In this document: in pieces, positions 35,847-44,816 of the stretch
Layout: every line of letters begins with the position of its first letter
How positions within the stretch are numbered: position 1 is the stretch's first letter
From: Tabrizicola flagellatus
GTDB taxonomy: Bacteria; Pseudomonadota; Alphaproteobacteria; Rhodobacterales; Rhodobacteraceae
DNA: 64,000 nt
Reading direction: 5' to 3'
Assembly: GCF_008271465.1 (NCBI RefSeq)
Contig: NZ_VMDU01000009.1
Location: forward strand, 37,431 to 101,430
Position numbers and translations under genes: made by a program
The notes under the pieces: generated by a model
What the model was told of the DNA's origin: nothing
Seen by the model: only the letters and a program-made list of their open reading frames with translations
The model's database searches: none

Positions 35847-37040
35847 ATGCCACGCCCCGTGTCCCTGACCCTGATGTCGGTCATCCTCGGCCTCGTGGCC
35901 GCCGTCGGCCCCTTTGCCATCGACATGTATCTGCCCGCGATGCCCGAGATCGGGCGCGACCTGGCGGTGGACCAGCAGGCGGTGCAGTGGACCATCGTCG
36001 GCTATTTCGTCACCTTCGGCCTCGCGCAGCTGGTCTATGGGCCCTGGGCCGATCAGGCGGGGCGGAAGCCGCCGCTCTATGCCGGACTCGCGCTGTTCAT
36101 CGCTGGCACGGTCATGTGCGCGGTTGCGCCCTCGATCGGCTGGCTGATCGCCGGGCGGATGGTGCAGGGCCTTGGCGGGGCGGCGAACATGGTGGTGCTG
36201 CGCGCGGTGATCCGCGACCTGGCCACCGGCCCGAAGGCGACACGGATGATGTCCACCATCATGATCGTGATCGCGGTCTCGCCCCTGCTCGCCCCGTTGT
36301 CCGGGGCGGGACTGCTGGCCCTGGGAGACTGGCGGCTGATCTTCTGGGCGCTGCTGGCTGCGGCCTGTCTGAGCTTTTTCCTGATCCACTTCGCTGTCCC
36401 GGAGACCTTGACGGACGCCAACCGGCAGCACTTCGACCTTGCGGCCTTCCGGTCGGGAACGCGGCTCCTGCTTGCCGACCGGGGCTTCATGGTGATGACC
36501 TTCCTGGCGGGCTTTGCCTTCGCCAGCTTCTTCGTCTTCATCGCCAGCGCCGCCTTCGTCTACCGGCAGGAGTTCGGCCTGACCCCCACCCAGTTCTCGC
36601 TGGCCTTCGCAGTGAACGCCATCGGCTTCTTCGCCGCCTCGCAGTTCGCCTCGACCCTGGCGCAGCGGCTGGGCACGCTGCGGATGATCGCCGGGGCGAC
36701 GGTCGGCTTTGCGCTGGCTACCTTCGCGGGCTTCGGCCTGGCGCTGGCAGGGCTGGCGAGCCTGCCCGCGACGATGACCACGCTGTTCGTGGGCAACATC
36801 TTCCTGGGCGTGATCCTGCCCACGGCTCAAGTGCAGGCGCTGGAGGACCACGGCGACATCGCGGGGCTCGCCTCGTCACTGGGGGGCACGATGCAGATGG
36901 TGGCGGCGGGCGTCCTCGTCGCTGCGGCGGGGCCCTTCCTTGACGGCACCGTCCTGCCGATGCTGGCGGCGATCGCGGCCTGCGGGCTGATCGCTCTGGT
37001 CCTGTCGCGGCTGATCCCGCGTCAGGCGGCCCTGGCCTGA
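35847..37040 (+). CDS. Bcr/CflA family multidrug exporter (MFS)
   Basis: A 397-residue, 12-helix major facilitator. The Bcr/CflA signature is at the N terminus: FAIDMYLPAMPEIGRDL, then YGPWADQAGRKPPLYAGL (MFS motif A) and GRMVQGLGGAANMVVLRAVIRDL. Relatives export drugs such as bicyclomycin, chloramphenicol or sulfonamides; the substrate here is unknown. An AAGGAGA site precedes the ATG. Its last 19 bases overlap the end of dusA. Confidence 0.93.
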   Translation: MPRPVSLTLMSVILGLVAAVGPFAIDMYLPAMPEIGRDLAVDQQAVQWTIVGYFVTFGLAQLVYGPWADQAGRKPPLYAGLALFIAGTVMCAVAPSIGWLIAGRMVQGLGGAANMVVLRAVIRDLATGPKATRMMSTIMIVIAVSPLLAPLSGAGLLALGDWRLIFWALLAAACLSFFLIHFAVPETLTDANRQHFDLAAFRSGTRLLLADRGFMVMTFLAGFAFASFFVFIASAAFVYRQEFGLTPTQFSLAFAVNAIGFFAASQFASTLAQRLGTLRMIAGATVGFALATFAGFGLALAGLASLPATMTTLFVGNIFLGVILPTAQVQALEDHGDIAGLASSLGGTMQMVAAGVLVAAAGPFLDGTVLPMLAAIAACGLIALVLSRLIPRQAALA

Positions 37041-38044
37041 ACCTCGGCGAGGGCGGCGTCCAGCACCTCGAGCCCCGCTCCGTCGCGGCTGGCGCGTTCG
37101 GACAGGATGCGCCGCCACCCCCGCGCGCCGGGCCGGCCGGTGAAGAGCCCCAGCATGTGCCGGGTGACCTGGTGCAGCCGGCCGCCCGCGGCGAGGTGGT
37201 CGGCGATATAGGGCCGCATCGCCGCGACCACCGCGACCGGATCAGGGGCGAAGTCCTCGCCCCACAGCGCATCGGCCCCGATCAGCACCGAGGCCGGGTC
37301 GTGATAGGCCGCCCGGCCGATCATCACCCCGTCGAGCCCCCGCGCAAGCAGCGCCCGCACCTGGTCCAGCGAGGTGATGCCGCCGTTGATGCAGATGGTC
37401 AGTTCGGGGAAGCGCTGCTTCATCCGCACCACGAGGTCGTGGTCCAGAGGCGGGATCTCGCGGTTTTCCTTCGGCGACAGGCCCTGAAGCCAGGCCTTGC
37501 GGGCATGGACGATGACATGCCGCACCCCTGCCCCGGCGATGGTCTCGATGAAATGGGGCAGGACGGTCTCGGGGTCCTGTTCGTCCACCCCGATCCGGCA
37601 TTTCACCGTGACCGGCGCATCGGTTTCCCCCTGCATCGCGCGGACGCAGTCGGCCACCAGCGCCGGACGCTCCATCAGCACCGCGCCGAAGCAGCCCGAC
37701 TGCACCCGGTCCGAGGGGCAGCCGCAGTTGAGGTTCACCTCGTCATAGCCCCAGTTCCGCGCGATCCGGGTCGCCTCGGCCAGCTCGCTCGGATCCGAAC
37801 CGCCGAGTTGCAGGGCTACGGGATGTTCGATCGGGGAATAGTCCAGAAGCCGACCCTTCGGGCCATGGATGATGGCAGGGGCCGTCACCATCTCGGTGTA
37901 AAGCATCGCCCGCCGGGTCATGTGGCGGTGAAAGACGCGGCAATGCCGGTCCGTCCAGTCCATCATGGGGGCGACGGAGAGGCGGTGGGGGCCAAGCTGC
38001 AAGGAGGTCCCCCGGTCCGGCATTTCTTTGTCAGCGACCCCCAT
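37022..38044 (-). CDS. dusA: tRNA-dihydrouridine(20/20a) synthase DusA
   Basis: A 340-residue FMN enzyme that reduces uridine in the tRNA D-loop. The TIM barrel begins VAPMMDWTDRHCR. The catalytic Cys is in NLNCGCPSDRVQSGCFGAVLM. Later segments are VTVKCRIGVDE, VIVHARKAWLQGLSPKENR and CINGGI, which separate DusA from DusB and DusC. The ATG at 38044 is used; the one at 38023 would also serve. Upstream lies the decayed region with no intact gene for 1.6 kb. Confidence 0.93.
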   Translation of the reverse strand: MGVADKEMPDRGTSLQLGPHRLSVAPMMDWTDRHCRVFHRHMTRRAMLYTEMVTAPAIIHGPKGRLLDYSPIEHPVALQLGGSDPSELAEATRIARNWGYDEVNLNCGCPSDRVQSGCFGAVLMERPALVADCVRAMQGETDAPVTVKCRIGVDEQDPETVLPHFIETIAGAGVRHVIVHARKAWLQGLSPKENREIPPLDHDLVVRMKQRFPELTICINGGITSLDQVRALLARGLDGVMIGRAAYHDPASVLIGADALWGEDFAPDPVAVVAAMRPYIADHLAAGGRLHQVTRHMLGLFTGRPGARGWRRILSERASRDGAGLEVLDAALAEVQARAA

Positions 38045-38363
38045 GCGTCGTTCGTCCTTGAAACGCCTTGTCCCCGCCCGGTTCGTGACGGTTTCCCAAG
38101 CCGCGGACCTCACAAGAGGACGAGGGGCTGTGGGCACCCTACCCTGGCGCAAGCGCACCGATGGTTGCATCGCATACATGGCAGAGTTCGTCCTGTGCAA
38201 GGTCGGATATCGGCACAGGGATGACGGCACAAGGCTTCGGAGACATTCGACCCGGAGGCCGCAGCACGACTGGCCTGCCCCCCGGGGCTTCCCTCGCCAC
38301 TGGCCTGCTGCCGGTTTCGTGGACAGGGAGACAAGAACGTGACCAGGGATCCGGAAATCGGAC
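38045..38363. other. Non-coding stretch upstream of dusA
   Basis: I find no gene here. Short open frames lack recognisable domains or ribosome sites. The dusA promoter should lie in the first 150 bases. The remainder is probably degraded sequence belonging to the same remnant region that follows. Confidence 0.5.
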
Positions 38364-38575
38364 GTGACGAGATAAGAGTTCAGCAGTGAGTTCAAGCTCG
38401 CGGCCGTCGTGCTGGGGACGAACCGGGGCGTAGCCATTGCGAGGGCCGTCCGTGACCCGGATGTTGCCGAGACTGCGCTGCGACGTCGGATGCGGGAGCC
38501 GATCGCGACACCGGCAACGGCCTGTCCCGGGAACGGGCGGATGCGGGCAGATCCGGCCGGGATTCAAGAGTGCAG
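38364..38575 (+). pseudogene. Remnant of IS3-family transposase ORF A
   Basis: Reading from the GTG at 38364 gives three codons, an in-frame TAA at 38373, then [18 protein letters not shown] and [20 protein letters not shown]. This matches the helix-turn-helix start of IS3-type ORF A proteins (typically FSPEFKLEAV, GVSVAQAARDL, NVLRRW). It continues with [14 protein letters not shown], like the PGxGxMK segment of that family. Several expected residues are lost and there is an early stop, so it is not functional. The ORF B remnant lies 690 bases further on. Confidence 0.65.
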
Positions 38576-38604
38576 CGCCGAAGAAAGCTGTTGTGCGGCT
38601 GCGT

Positions 38605-39090
38605 GCGGAGCGTGGCCTTCTAGGGCCGAGCGGCGTCGGGCAGACCAATGGCTGGACCGGATGCAGATCAGCAAATTCGCCGAGCGCTCCTTCGGCCAGT
38701 TGTCCGGCGGCCAGAGGCAGCGCATGGCACTGGCGCGGTCGCTGCTGGTAGAGCCCGAGATCCTGTTGCTGGACGAACCTCTGTCGGCGCTTGATGCAGC
38801 ATAGAAGGTGCGGATGCAGTCCGTGCCCGAGACCCTGCAGCGCGAGACCGGGATCAGCTTCGTCTGTGTCACGCACGGCCGCTCCCGGGCGTTCCCGATG
38901 GCCGACCGCGCGGTGATCATGCGCCGTGGTGCGACCGGACAGATCGGTAGGCCGCCGGAAATCTACCGCACACCCGGCACGCGGTTTGTGGCCGAGTTCA
39001 TGGGGTCGTCGAACGTCTTCCAGGAAAAGCTGGTGCAGGGCGACGGCGGCCGGGCTGCGCTCGACACGCTGCTGGGCCGGTTCGAAACCG
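38605..39090 (+). pseudogene. Remnant of a PotA-like ABC transporter ATPase
   Basis: A Walker-A-like [11 protein letters not shown] is readable near 38615 in one frame. The frame then shifts and most of the region between Walker A and the signature is missing. From about 38656 the other frame reads [40 protein letters not shown] and [10 protein letters not shown], followed by an in-frame TAG (38802-38804). It then resumes with ETLQRETGISFVCVTHGRSR and PPEIYRTPGTRFVAEFMGSS. This is the spermidine/putrescine PotA type. Deletion, frameshift and nonsense codon all mark it as dead. Confidence 0.75.
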
Positions 39091-39263
39091 GAGCCAGCCA
39101 GGACAGTCGCCCAGGAAATCAGGGGCCGGAAAGGCCATGACGAGCTCTCCGATCTGCCGCTGGAAATCGGGCGCAAGCTCTTTGCCGACCGGGAACCGGA
39201 AGACGGGCATGTCATCGCCGCAGCCCGCTCCCGACATTCCTGCCGCATCGGTCCGCGGCGCCG

Positions 39264-39540
39264 GGGCAGGCGTTCACCTCGACCGAGTTCGTCACCGTGC
39301 TGACCGCCCGCGGCATCAGGGTCGGCATGGATGGCAAGGCCGCGGGGCGCGACATTGACATCGCCGCCCGCCTCTGGCGCATGAAGCAATCCGACGCGCT
39401 CTGTTTGCGGGCCCTTGCAGGCGCCTGCGAGGCCCGGACGGGGACGGGCCGGGTTCCGATCTCCGAAGTTGCCCGCCATCAACGTGACGGGAAGACTCCT
39501 CATCCGGGCTGCAGCCACCGGCCGATGCCCCAGGCCATAC
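39264..39540 (+). pseudogene. Remnant of IS3-family transposase ORF B (DDE domain end)
   Basis: One frame reads QAFTSTEFVTVLTARGIRVG, MDGKAAGRDIDIAARLWR and ALCLRALAGACEARTGTGR. These correspond to the end of an IS3-type DDE integrase (QFTsxxF, xxSMDGKGAWRDN, VERLWRSxK, LRAYxxxxEARxxI). The start of the domain and the first two catalytic acidic residues are absent, and no complete frame exists. It lies in the same orientation as the ORF A remnant, with the ABC ATPase remnant between them. Confidence 0.65.
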
Positions 39541-39633
39541 CGGCATGGCAGGAGCGGAAAGCCGAGTGGAAAGCGCCCGGACCCCGTTACGGACCGGCAG
39601 GACCGCCCGTCCATGGGGCCCGGCAGGATGCCC

Positions 39634-41028
39634 TCAGGCCTCGGCCCAGAGACCCTCGTCCTTGACGATCCGGTAGGCTTCGTCGAGGGATTTCTTTGCG
39701 CGCTCGATCAGCACGTCGATCTCCTCGGGCTTGATCACCAGCGGCGGGGCGATGATCATCCGGTCGCCCACGTGGCGCATGATCAGGTTGTTGGCAAAGC
39801 AGCGCTCGCGGGTCTTGTAACCCACGGTTCCGGCCTCGCTGGCGAACTTCGCCCGCTTCGCCTTGTTCGGGGTCAGCGCGATGGAACCCATGAGGCCCAC
39901 CAGCTTGGCCTCGCCCACCATCGGATGGTCGGTCAGCGCCTCCCAGCGTTCTTTCAGGTAAGGATGCGCCACGTCGCGGACATGTTCGACGATCTTCTCG
40001 TCCTGCATGATCCGCAGGTTCTCCAGCGCCACGGCGCAGGCGACCGGGTGGCCGCTGTAGGTGTAGCCGTGGAAGAACTCCCCTGCCCCACCAACCACAT
40101 TCGCCACCTCGTCGCAGACGATGCTGCCCCCGATCGGCGCATAGCCCGAGGACAGGCCCTTGGCGATGGTCATGATATGCGGCTTGATGTCGAAGGTCTG
40201 GGACCCGAACCAGTTGCCGGTCCGCCCGAAGCCGGTGATGACCTCGTCGGCGATCAAGAGGATCCCGTACTTGTCGCAGATGCGCTGGATTTCGGGCCAG
40301 TAGGTCCTGGGCGGCACGATCACGCCGCCCGCGCCCTGGATCGGCTCGCCGATGAAGGCGGCCACGTTGTCGGGTCCGACCTCGAGGATCTTCTTCTCCA
40401 GTTCCTGCGCACGGGCCAGGCCGAACTCGTCCTCGGTCATGTCCCCGCCCTCGCCCCACCAGTAGGGCTGGTCGATATGCTCGATCCCGTCGATCTTGCC
40501 GCCGTGGGCGTGGATCGGCTTCATGCCCCCAAGGCTGCCACCGCCCATGGTCGAGCCATGATAGCCGTTCCACCGCGCGATGATGGTCTTGCGCCAGGGC
40601 TTGCCCATCACGTCCCAGTAGCGGCGCACGAGGCGGATGTTGGTGTCATTCGCTTCCGACCCCGAGCCCGCGAAGAAGACGTGGTTCAGGTCACCCGGGG
40701 CCAGCTTCGCGATCTCGGCCGCCAGCGCGATGGCGGGAACATGCGTCGTCTGGAAGAAGGTGTTGTAATAGGCCAGCTCCTCCATCTGCCGCGCCGCGAC
40801 CTGGGCCAGTTCCTTGCGCCCGTAGCCGATGTTCACGCACCAGAGCCCCGCCATGCCGTCGATGATCTTGTGGCCCTCGCTGTCGGTGAGCCAGACGCCC
40901 TCGCCCCGGGTGATGACCCGCGCGCCCTTGGCCGCCAGCCCCGCCTTGTCGGTGAAGGGATGGAAATGGTGCGCTGCATCCAGCCGCTGCAACTCGGCCG
41001 TGGGCATGTGGTTGGTGATCATGTTCAT
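39634..41028 (-). CDS. Class III PLP aminotransferase (omega-amino acid/diamine-pyruvate type)
   Basis: A 464-residue enzyme. The PLP lysine is in TIAKGLSSGYAPIG (about residue 290), preceded by LLIADEVITGFGRTG, whose Asp binds the pyridine nitrogen. The FFAGSGSEANDTNIR loop near residue 115 binds the cofactor phosphate. The sequence type fits the aspartate-aminotransferase-family group that includes putrescine-, taurine- and beta-alanine-pyruvate aminotransferases; the donor cannot be told here. The start is the ATG at 41028 (MNMITNHMPTAEL). TTGATCAA sites upstream and the adjacent GntR gene suggest repression lifted by the substrate. The polyamine-type ABC remnant lies just downstream. Confidence 0.88.
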   Translation of the reverse strand: MNMITNHMPTAELQRLDAAHHFHPFTDKAGLAAKGARVITRGEGVWLTDSEGHKIIDGMAGLWCVNIGYGRKELAQVAARQMEELAYYNTFFQTTHVPAIALAAEIAKLAPGDLNHVFFAGSGSEANDTNIRLVRRYWDVMGKPWRKTIIARWNGYHGSTMGGGSLGGMKPIHAHGGKIDGIEHIDQPYWWGEGGDMTEDEFGLARAQELEKKILEVGPDNVAAFIGEPIQGAGGVIVPPRTYWPEIQRICDKYGILLIADEVITGFGRTGNWFGSQTFDIKPHIMTIAKGLSSGYAPIGGSIVCDEVANVVGGAGEFFHGYTYSGHPVACAVALENLRIMQDEKIVEHVRDVAHPYLKERWEALTDHPMVGEAKLVGLMGSIALTPNKAKRAKFASEAGTVGYKTRERCFANNLIMRHVGDRMIIAPPLVIKPEEIDVLIERAKKSLDEAYRIVKDEGLWAEA

Positions 41029-41083
41029 GGGCAGACCTCGCGGGAATCGGCAGGGCCGAATGCCCCGTCTTGCCCACAGGATA

Positions 41084-41122
41084 TGATCAAACACGCTGGC
41101 GTTCAAGAAATTTGATCAAATT
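41084..41122. promoter_or_regulatory. GntR operator candidates before the aminotransferase gene
   Basis: AATTTGATCAAATT (41109-41122) is a perfect 14-bp palindrome, and a second partial copy TGATCAA lies at 41084-41090, 25 bp away. Both are 56-94 bases before the aminotransferase ATG, where a promoter should be. The same core occurs before the gntR gene at 41973. Confidence 0.65.
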
Positions 41123-41139
41123 ACCTCCCAGCCCGCTCT

Positions 41140-41186
41140 CTTGCCCTTTTCCCAAATACTCTCGGGGGTTTGGGGGTGAAACCCCC
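41140..41186. repeat. Extragenic hairpin plus AAATACTC element, copy 2
   Basis: CTTGCCCTTTT then AAATACTC (to 41161), followed by the hairpin GGGGGTTT (41164-41171) / AAACCCCC (41179-41186). It lies after the gntR stop codon on its transcript and before the aminotransferase promoter, so it may separate the two transcripts. Confidence 0.65.
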
Positions 41187-41261
41187 ATCGCCCGAGGAGG
41201 AGGGCGCAAGCCCCGACGACGAGACAGAAGCCTCGCGCGTCAGCGCTCAATTCGACAGCCG

Positions 41262-41918
41262 TCAATGCCCCTCGACCAGCGCCTGCCGGACGTGATCCAC
41301 GCCCTGCTGGATGTCTTCCCGGATGGCCCGCGCCAGCGCCCCCGCATCCCCCGCCCGCATCGCCGCCAGCGCCTCGCGGTGCAGGTCCGGTGCCGCCTCG
41401 CGGCCGTATCGATCGATCACCGCCCGCAGGCTCGGCCCGGCCCGCAGCCACAGGGACCGCGCGAGGTCCAGCAGGACCGGGGCCTCCGCCGCCTCGTAGA
41501 GCGCGAAGTGGAAGGCATGGTTCGCCGCCAGGTAATCCGGCAGCTTGCCTGCCTCGATGGCCCGGTTCACCGCCCCGTCGATCGCCTCCAGCCGGTCGAT
41601 CTGAGCCGCCCTCAGCTTCGGGGCCGCCAGTTCCGCCAGCTTCGGCTCGATCGCCAGCCGCGCAAAGGCCACCTGCTCCAGAAGGTCCGCCGAGAGTTCC
41701 GGCACCGCGACCCGCCGGTTGCCCTGCGGCAGCAGCGCGCCCTCGGCCGTGAGCCGCCGGATCGCCTCGCGCACCGGGGTCATGCCGGCGCCGAGATCCG
41801 CAATCAGCCCCTGGATCGTCACCGGGGCGCCCGGCGCCAGATGCCCGAACAGGATCATGTCGCGCAGCCGCGCATAGGTGACCTCGTGGCTCGGGATCTT
41901 GCGGGTGTCGGCGTCCAT
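41262..41918 (-). CDS. GntR family regulator, FadR/FCD type
   Basis: A 218-residue protein with an N-terminal winged helix (TYARLRDMILFGHLAPG, GMTPVREAIRRLTAEGAL) and a C-terminal helical FCD ligand domain. The FCD metal-binding residues appear in the order D/H: RLAIEPKLAEL, ANHAFHFALYEAA, and DLHREALAAMRAGD with its His. It is followed by the aminotransferase on the same strand, and both have TTGATCAA sites upstream, which suggests autoregulation and control of the aminotransferase. Confidence 0.92.
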   Translation of the reverse strand: MDADTRKIPSHEVTYARLRDMILFGHLAPGAPVTIQGLIADLGAGMTPVREAIRRLTAEGALLPQGNRRVAVPELSADLLEQVAFARLAIEPKLAELAAPKLRAAQIDRLEAIDGAVNRAIEAGKLPDYLAANHAFHFALYEAAEAPVLLDLARSLWLRAGPSLRAVIDRYGREAAPDLHREALAAMRAGDAGALARAIREDIQQGVDHVRQALVEGH

Positions 41919-41972
41919 CGGGGCTCCCTTCGGCTTCGCCCTTTATGACGCCATCCACCCGGCAATCAAGAG

Positions 41973-41982
41973 TTGATCAAAT
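41973..41982. promoter_or_regulatory. TTGATCAA site before the gntR gene
   Basis: TTGATCAAAT lies 55 bases before the gntR ATG and shares ten bases with the palindrome at 41109. It is probably the autoregulatory operator. Confidence 0.55.
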
Positions 41983-41998
41983 CCGCCCACGCAATTCC

Positions 41999-43573
41999 TC
42001 AATCCGCTTTGGGCGCATAGCGGAAGCGGGTCACATCCGCCGTCCAGCCCTGCCCCGTCAGGTCATGCGCCACCACGCCGACGAAGGCGCCGGTGAACGA
42101 CGCATGCTCTCCCCGCCCGCCCTCGTCCGACACGACCGAGGCATCGAGCTCCGGCCCGACCGCCACGCCGTTCACGTGGAACCGCTGCACCGCCCGATCG
42201 ACGCTGACCCCCAGCGTCACCTTGCCCTCGGCCACCGGGAACCGCCCGTGGAAGGTCAGCGCCTCGCCCGGCCAGTCGCCGAGGCAGGAAACCAGTGTCA
42301 CCACCCGCTCGCCCCCCTCGCGCGTGATCAGCGCCGCATGGAACTTGTGCCGGTTGTAATAGGTGATCAGCCCCGCGGCCCGCTGCCAGTTGGGCGGGTC
42401 GGCCAGGACATCGCACTCCGCCTCGTAGCAGGGCTCGTCCTGCCGCCGCGCCACCAGCGACTGCTCGAACCAGGACCCCAGGCTTTCCCGCCCGATCAGC
42501 CGCAGGGCGCTGCCGGTCATGCGGAAAATCCGCTCCGGCTCGGGCGTGCGCAGCCACTGGAAATCCGGCGGCAGGGCCGCGCCAGTGAAATCATGCTCCA
42601 CGGGACCGGGCACGACCCGCTCCACCGGCAGATCGACCGTGGTCGGCGGCAGCATGCCCCCGTCCTTCAGCCAAAGCCAGCCATCGCGCCACACGACCTC
42701 GGCCAGCCCCGTCTCGCGCCCCGTCGCGCAGAACAACCCGCGCGGACCCTTCTGCGGCCGCCCGCAGAGGAAGGAATGCCAGAACCGCCCGTCGTGGCCT
42801 TCGACATACTGCCCGTGCCCCATCCGCTGGATCGGGTTTTCCGGGTTGAACCGCGCGGTGATCACATGTTTCTGCGGATGCGTCTCGTAAGGCCCCCGGA
42901 TGTCCCGCGACCGCGCCAGCGTGACCGCATGGTCATAGCCCGTCCCGCCCTCGGCCGTGGTCAGGTAGTAGTATCCGTCATGCCAGAACAGATGCGGCGC
43001 CTCGGTCAGCCCGAGGTCGGTGCCGGTGTAGATCGTCGTCACCTCGCCGATCAGGCCCTGCTCCGGGTGCCATTCCTGCAACTCGATCCCGTCGAAGGCA
43101 TCATGCGCCGGGTTCAGCCCCGTCCCCTTGCCCCGATGGTTCCAGCGCATGTTGACGAACCACTTGCGCCCGTCGCGGTCGTGGAACAGCGAGGGGTCGA
43201 AGCCCGAGGAATTGACGTAGATCGGGTCCGACCACTCGCCGTCCACCGTCTCGCAGGTGACGATGTAGTTGTGCGCGTCCTTGAAGGCGCCATCCAGCCG
43301 CTTGACATCCGTATAGACCAGCCAGAACTTCCCGTCCGCCCAGGACAGGCAGGGTGCCCAGATGCCGCAGCTGTCGGGGTTGCCGCGCATGTCCAGCTGC
43401 TTCGCCCGCCGCAACGGACGCGCGACCAGCCGCCAGTTCACCAGGTCGCGGCTGTGGTGGATCTGCACCCCCGGATACCATTCGAAGGTCGAGGTCGCGA
43501 TGTAATAGTCCTCGCCCACGCGGCAGAAGCTCGGGTCGGCATTGAAGCCGCGGATCACGGGGTTTTCCAGCAT
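41999..43573 (-). CDS. Glycoside hydrolase family 43 (beta-xylosidase type)
   Basis: A 524-residue enzyme with a five-bladed propeller (residues 1-310) and a C-terminal beta-sandwich from about 330. The three GH43 acidic residues are visible: Asp in GFNADPSF (base), Asp in SSGFDPSLFHD (pKa setter) and Glu in LGLTEAPHLFW (acid). Such XynB-like enzymes remove xylose or arabinose from short oligosaccharides. There is no signal peptide, so it acts on imported sugars. The start at 43573 (MLENPVIRGFNADP) follows an AGAGG site. It is the last gene of the transporter operon. Confidence 0.92.
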   Translation of the reverse strand: MLENPVIRGFNADPSFCRVGEDYYIATSTFEWYPGVQIHHSRDLVNWRLVARPLRRAKQLDMRGNPDSCGIWAPCLSWADGKFWLVYTDVKRLDGAFKDAHNYIVTCETVDGEWSDPIYVNSSGFDPSLFHDRDGRKWFVNMRWNHRGKGTGLNPAHDAFDGIELQEWHPEQGLIGEVTTIYTGTDLGLTEAPHLFWHDGYYYLTTAEGGTGYDHAVTLARSRDIRGPYETHPQKHVITARFNPENPIQRMGHGQYVEGHDGRFWHSFLCGRPQKGPRGLFCATGRETGLAEVVWRDGWLWLKDGGMLPPTTVDLPVERVVPGPVEHDFTGAALPPDFQWLRTPEPERIFRMTGSALRLIGRESLGSWFEQSLVARRQDEPCYEAECDVLADPPNWQRAAGLITYYNRHKFHAALITREGGERVVTLVSCLGDWPGEALTFHGRFPVAEGKVTLGVSVDRAVQRFHVNGVAVGPELDASVVSDEGGRGEHASFTGAFVGVVAHDLTGQGWTADVTRFRYAPKAD

Positions 43574-43670
43574 CGTCAACCTCTTGTCATGGATACGGGC
43601 GGAGGGACCCCTCAATCCCCCCGCCCGTGACGGCCCGCCCGGCAGGGAGGTGCCGGGTCCGGGCCGGTTC

Positions 43671-44804
43671 TCAGCGCAGAAGCGCCCGCGCCTCCGCGGG
43701 CGAGAGCGCCGCCGGCCGGGTGCAGGTGGTGGTCAGGGTGATAAACTCCCCCGTCTCGCCCGATTTCAGGCAGGCGGTCATCACGTCCACCCCGTGCAGC
43801 GTCCGCTCCAGGCTGCACCGCGCATCGCGCCCCGCTTGCAGCGCCGCCACCATGTCGGCCAGGCCCGCCGTGCGGTAGTTGGCGAGCGGCCCGCGCTGCG
43901 GATGCTCCTGGTTCGGCACGCCGAACGGGTGATCCCAGGGCGCGACCTCGGTCAGGGTGCCGGCCTTGTCCGCCACCTCGACCGTGCCGCCGAAGAAGTT
44001 CGGGTCGGGGACATAGAGCGTGCCCTCGGTGCCGTAGAACTCGAAATGGTTGCGCTTGTGGTGCCAGACGTCCCACGAGGTCGTCAGGTTCACCACCGCG
44101 CCATTGTGGAACTCCAGCAGCGCGTGGATGTTCGTCGGCGTCTTGACCGGGATCTGCTGCCCCGCCCGCGCGCCCGAGCCGATGGTGCGGGTCGGCGTGG
44201 CCGAGGAGGTGATCGCGCCCACGCGGCGCACCGGGCCGAGGAAGTTGATCAGGTTTGCCACATAATACGGCCCCAGATCCAGCATCGGCCCCGCGCCCGG
44301 CAGGAAGAAGAATTCCGGGTTCGGGTGCCAGCCCTCCGGCCCGTGGTTCTGCACGCAGGCGACCGCGGTGGTGATCGTGCCGACGCGGCCCTCGTCGATC
44401 AGCGCGCGGGCCTGCTGATGCGCCCCGCCGAGGAACGTGTCCGGCGCGCAGCCCACGGCCAACCCCTTCGACGCCGCCAGATCGCGCAGGGTCTTGCCCT
44501 CTTCCAGCGTCAGAACCAGCGGCTTTTCGGAATAGGCGTGTTTGCCCGCCTCGAGGATCCGCTTCGTCACCGGATAATGCGCCTCGGGGATGGTCAGGTT
44601 GATGACCACGTCCACGTCCTTGTTGGCCAGCAGGTCATCGACGCCCTGGGCCTTCACGTTGAACTCCTCGGCCCGCGCCTTGGCCGCCTCCATGTTCACG
44701 TCGGCGACGGCCCGCACCTCCAGTCCCTTGAACAGCGGCGCCAGCCGCAGATAGGCGCTGGAGATGTTGCCCGCCCCGATGATCCCGATTCCAAGATTTG
44801 CCAT
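43671..44804 (-). CDS. Gfo/Idh/MocA family oxidoreductase (operon copy)
   Basis: A 377-residue NAD(P)-dependent dehydrogenase: Rossmann GIIGAGNISSAYLRL at the start, and the family EKP motif in YSEKPLVLTLEEG near residue 95. The C-terminal domain has GPMLDLGPYYVANLINFLG with the usual GxxxDxGxH-like segment altered to Tyr. The sugar substrate is unknown. The second ATG at 44804 is used because the GAGG site is ten bases before it and only one base before the first ATG. It lies between the isomerase and GH43 in the operon. Confidence 0.9.
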   Translation of the reverse strand: MANLGIGIIGAGNISSAYLRLAPLFKGLEVRAVADVNMEAAKARAEEFNVKAQGVDDLLANKDVDVVINLTIPEAHYPVTKRILEAGKHAYSEKPLVLTLEEGKTLRDLAASKGLAVGCAPDTFLGGAHQQARALIDEGRVGTITTAVACVQNHGPEGWHPNPEFFFLPGAGPMLDLGPYYVANLINFLGPVRRVGAITSSATPTRTIGSGARAGQQIPVKTPTNIHALLEFHNGAVVNLTTSWDVWHHKRNHFEFYGTEGTLYVPDPNFFGGTVEVADKAGTLTEVAPWDHPFGVPNQEHPQRGPLANYRTAGLADMVAALQAGRDARCSLERTLHGVDVMTACLKSGETGEFITLTTTCTRPAALSPAEARALLR

Positions 44805-44816
44805 TTTTCCCATTCC

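Noticed and set aside
38200..38270. A short MTAQGFGDI reading reminiscent of the MTAHGFR motif of tyrosine integrases
   Set aside because: Only nine residues match, the catalytic Arg is absent, and no other integrase segment is found nearby.
39091..39263. Possible TOBE-domain tail of the dead ABC ATPase (frame reading DELSDLPLEIGRKLF)
   Set aside because: The similarity is too weak and requires another frameshift. I left it unassigned between the two remnants.
41109..41122. AATTTGATCAAATT as an FNR/FnrL site
   Set aside because: FNR sites are TTGAT-N4-ATCAA. Here the two arms touch without the four-base spacer, and a GntR gene with the same site is adjacent.
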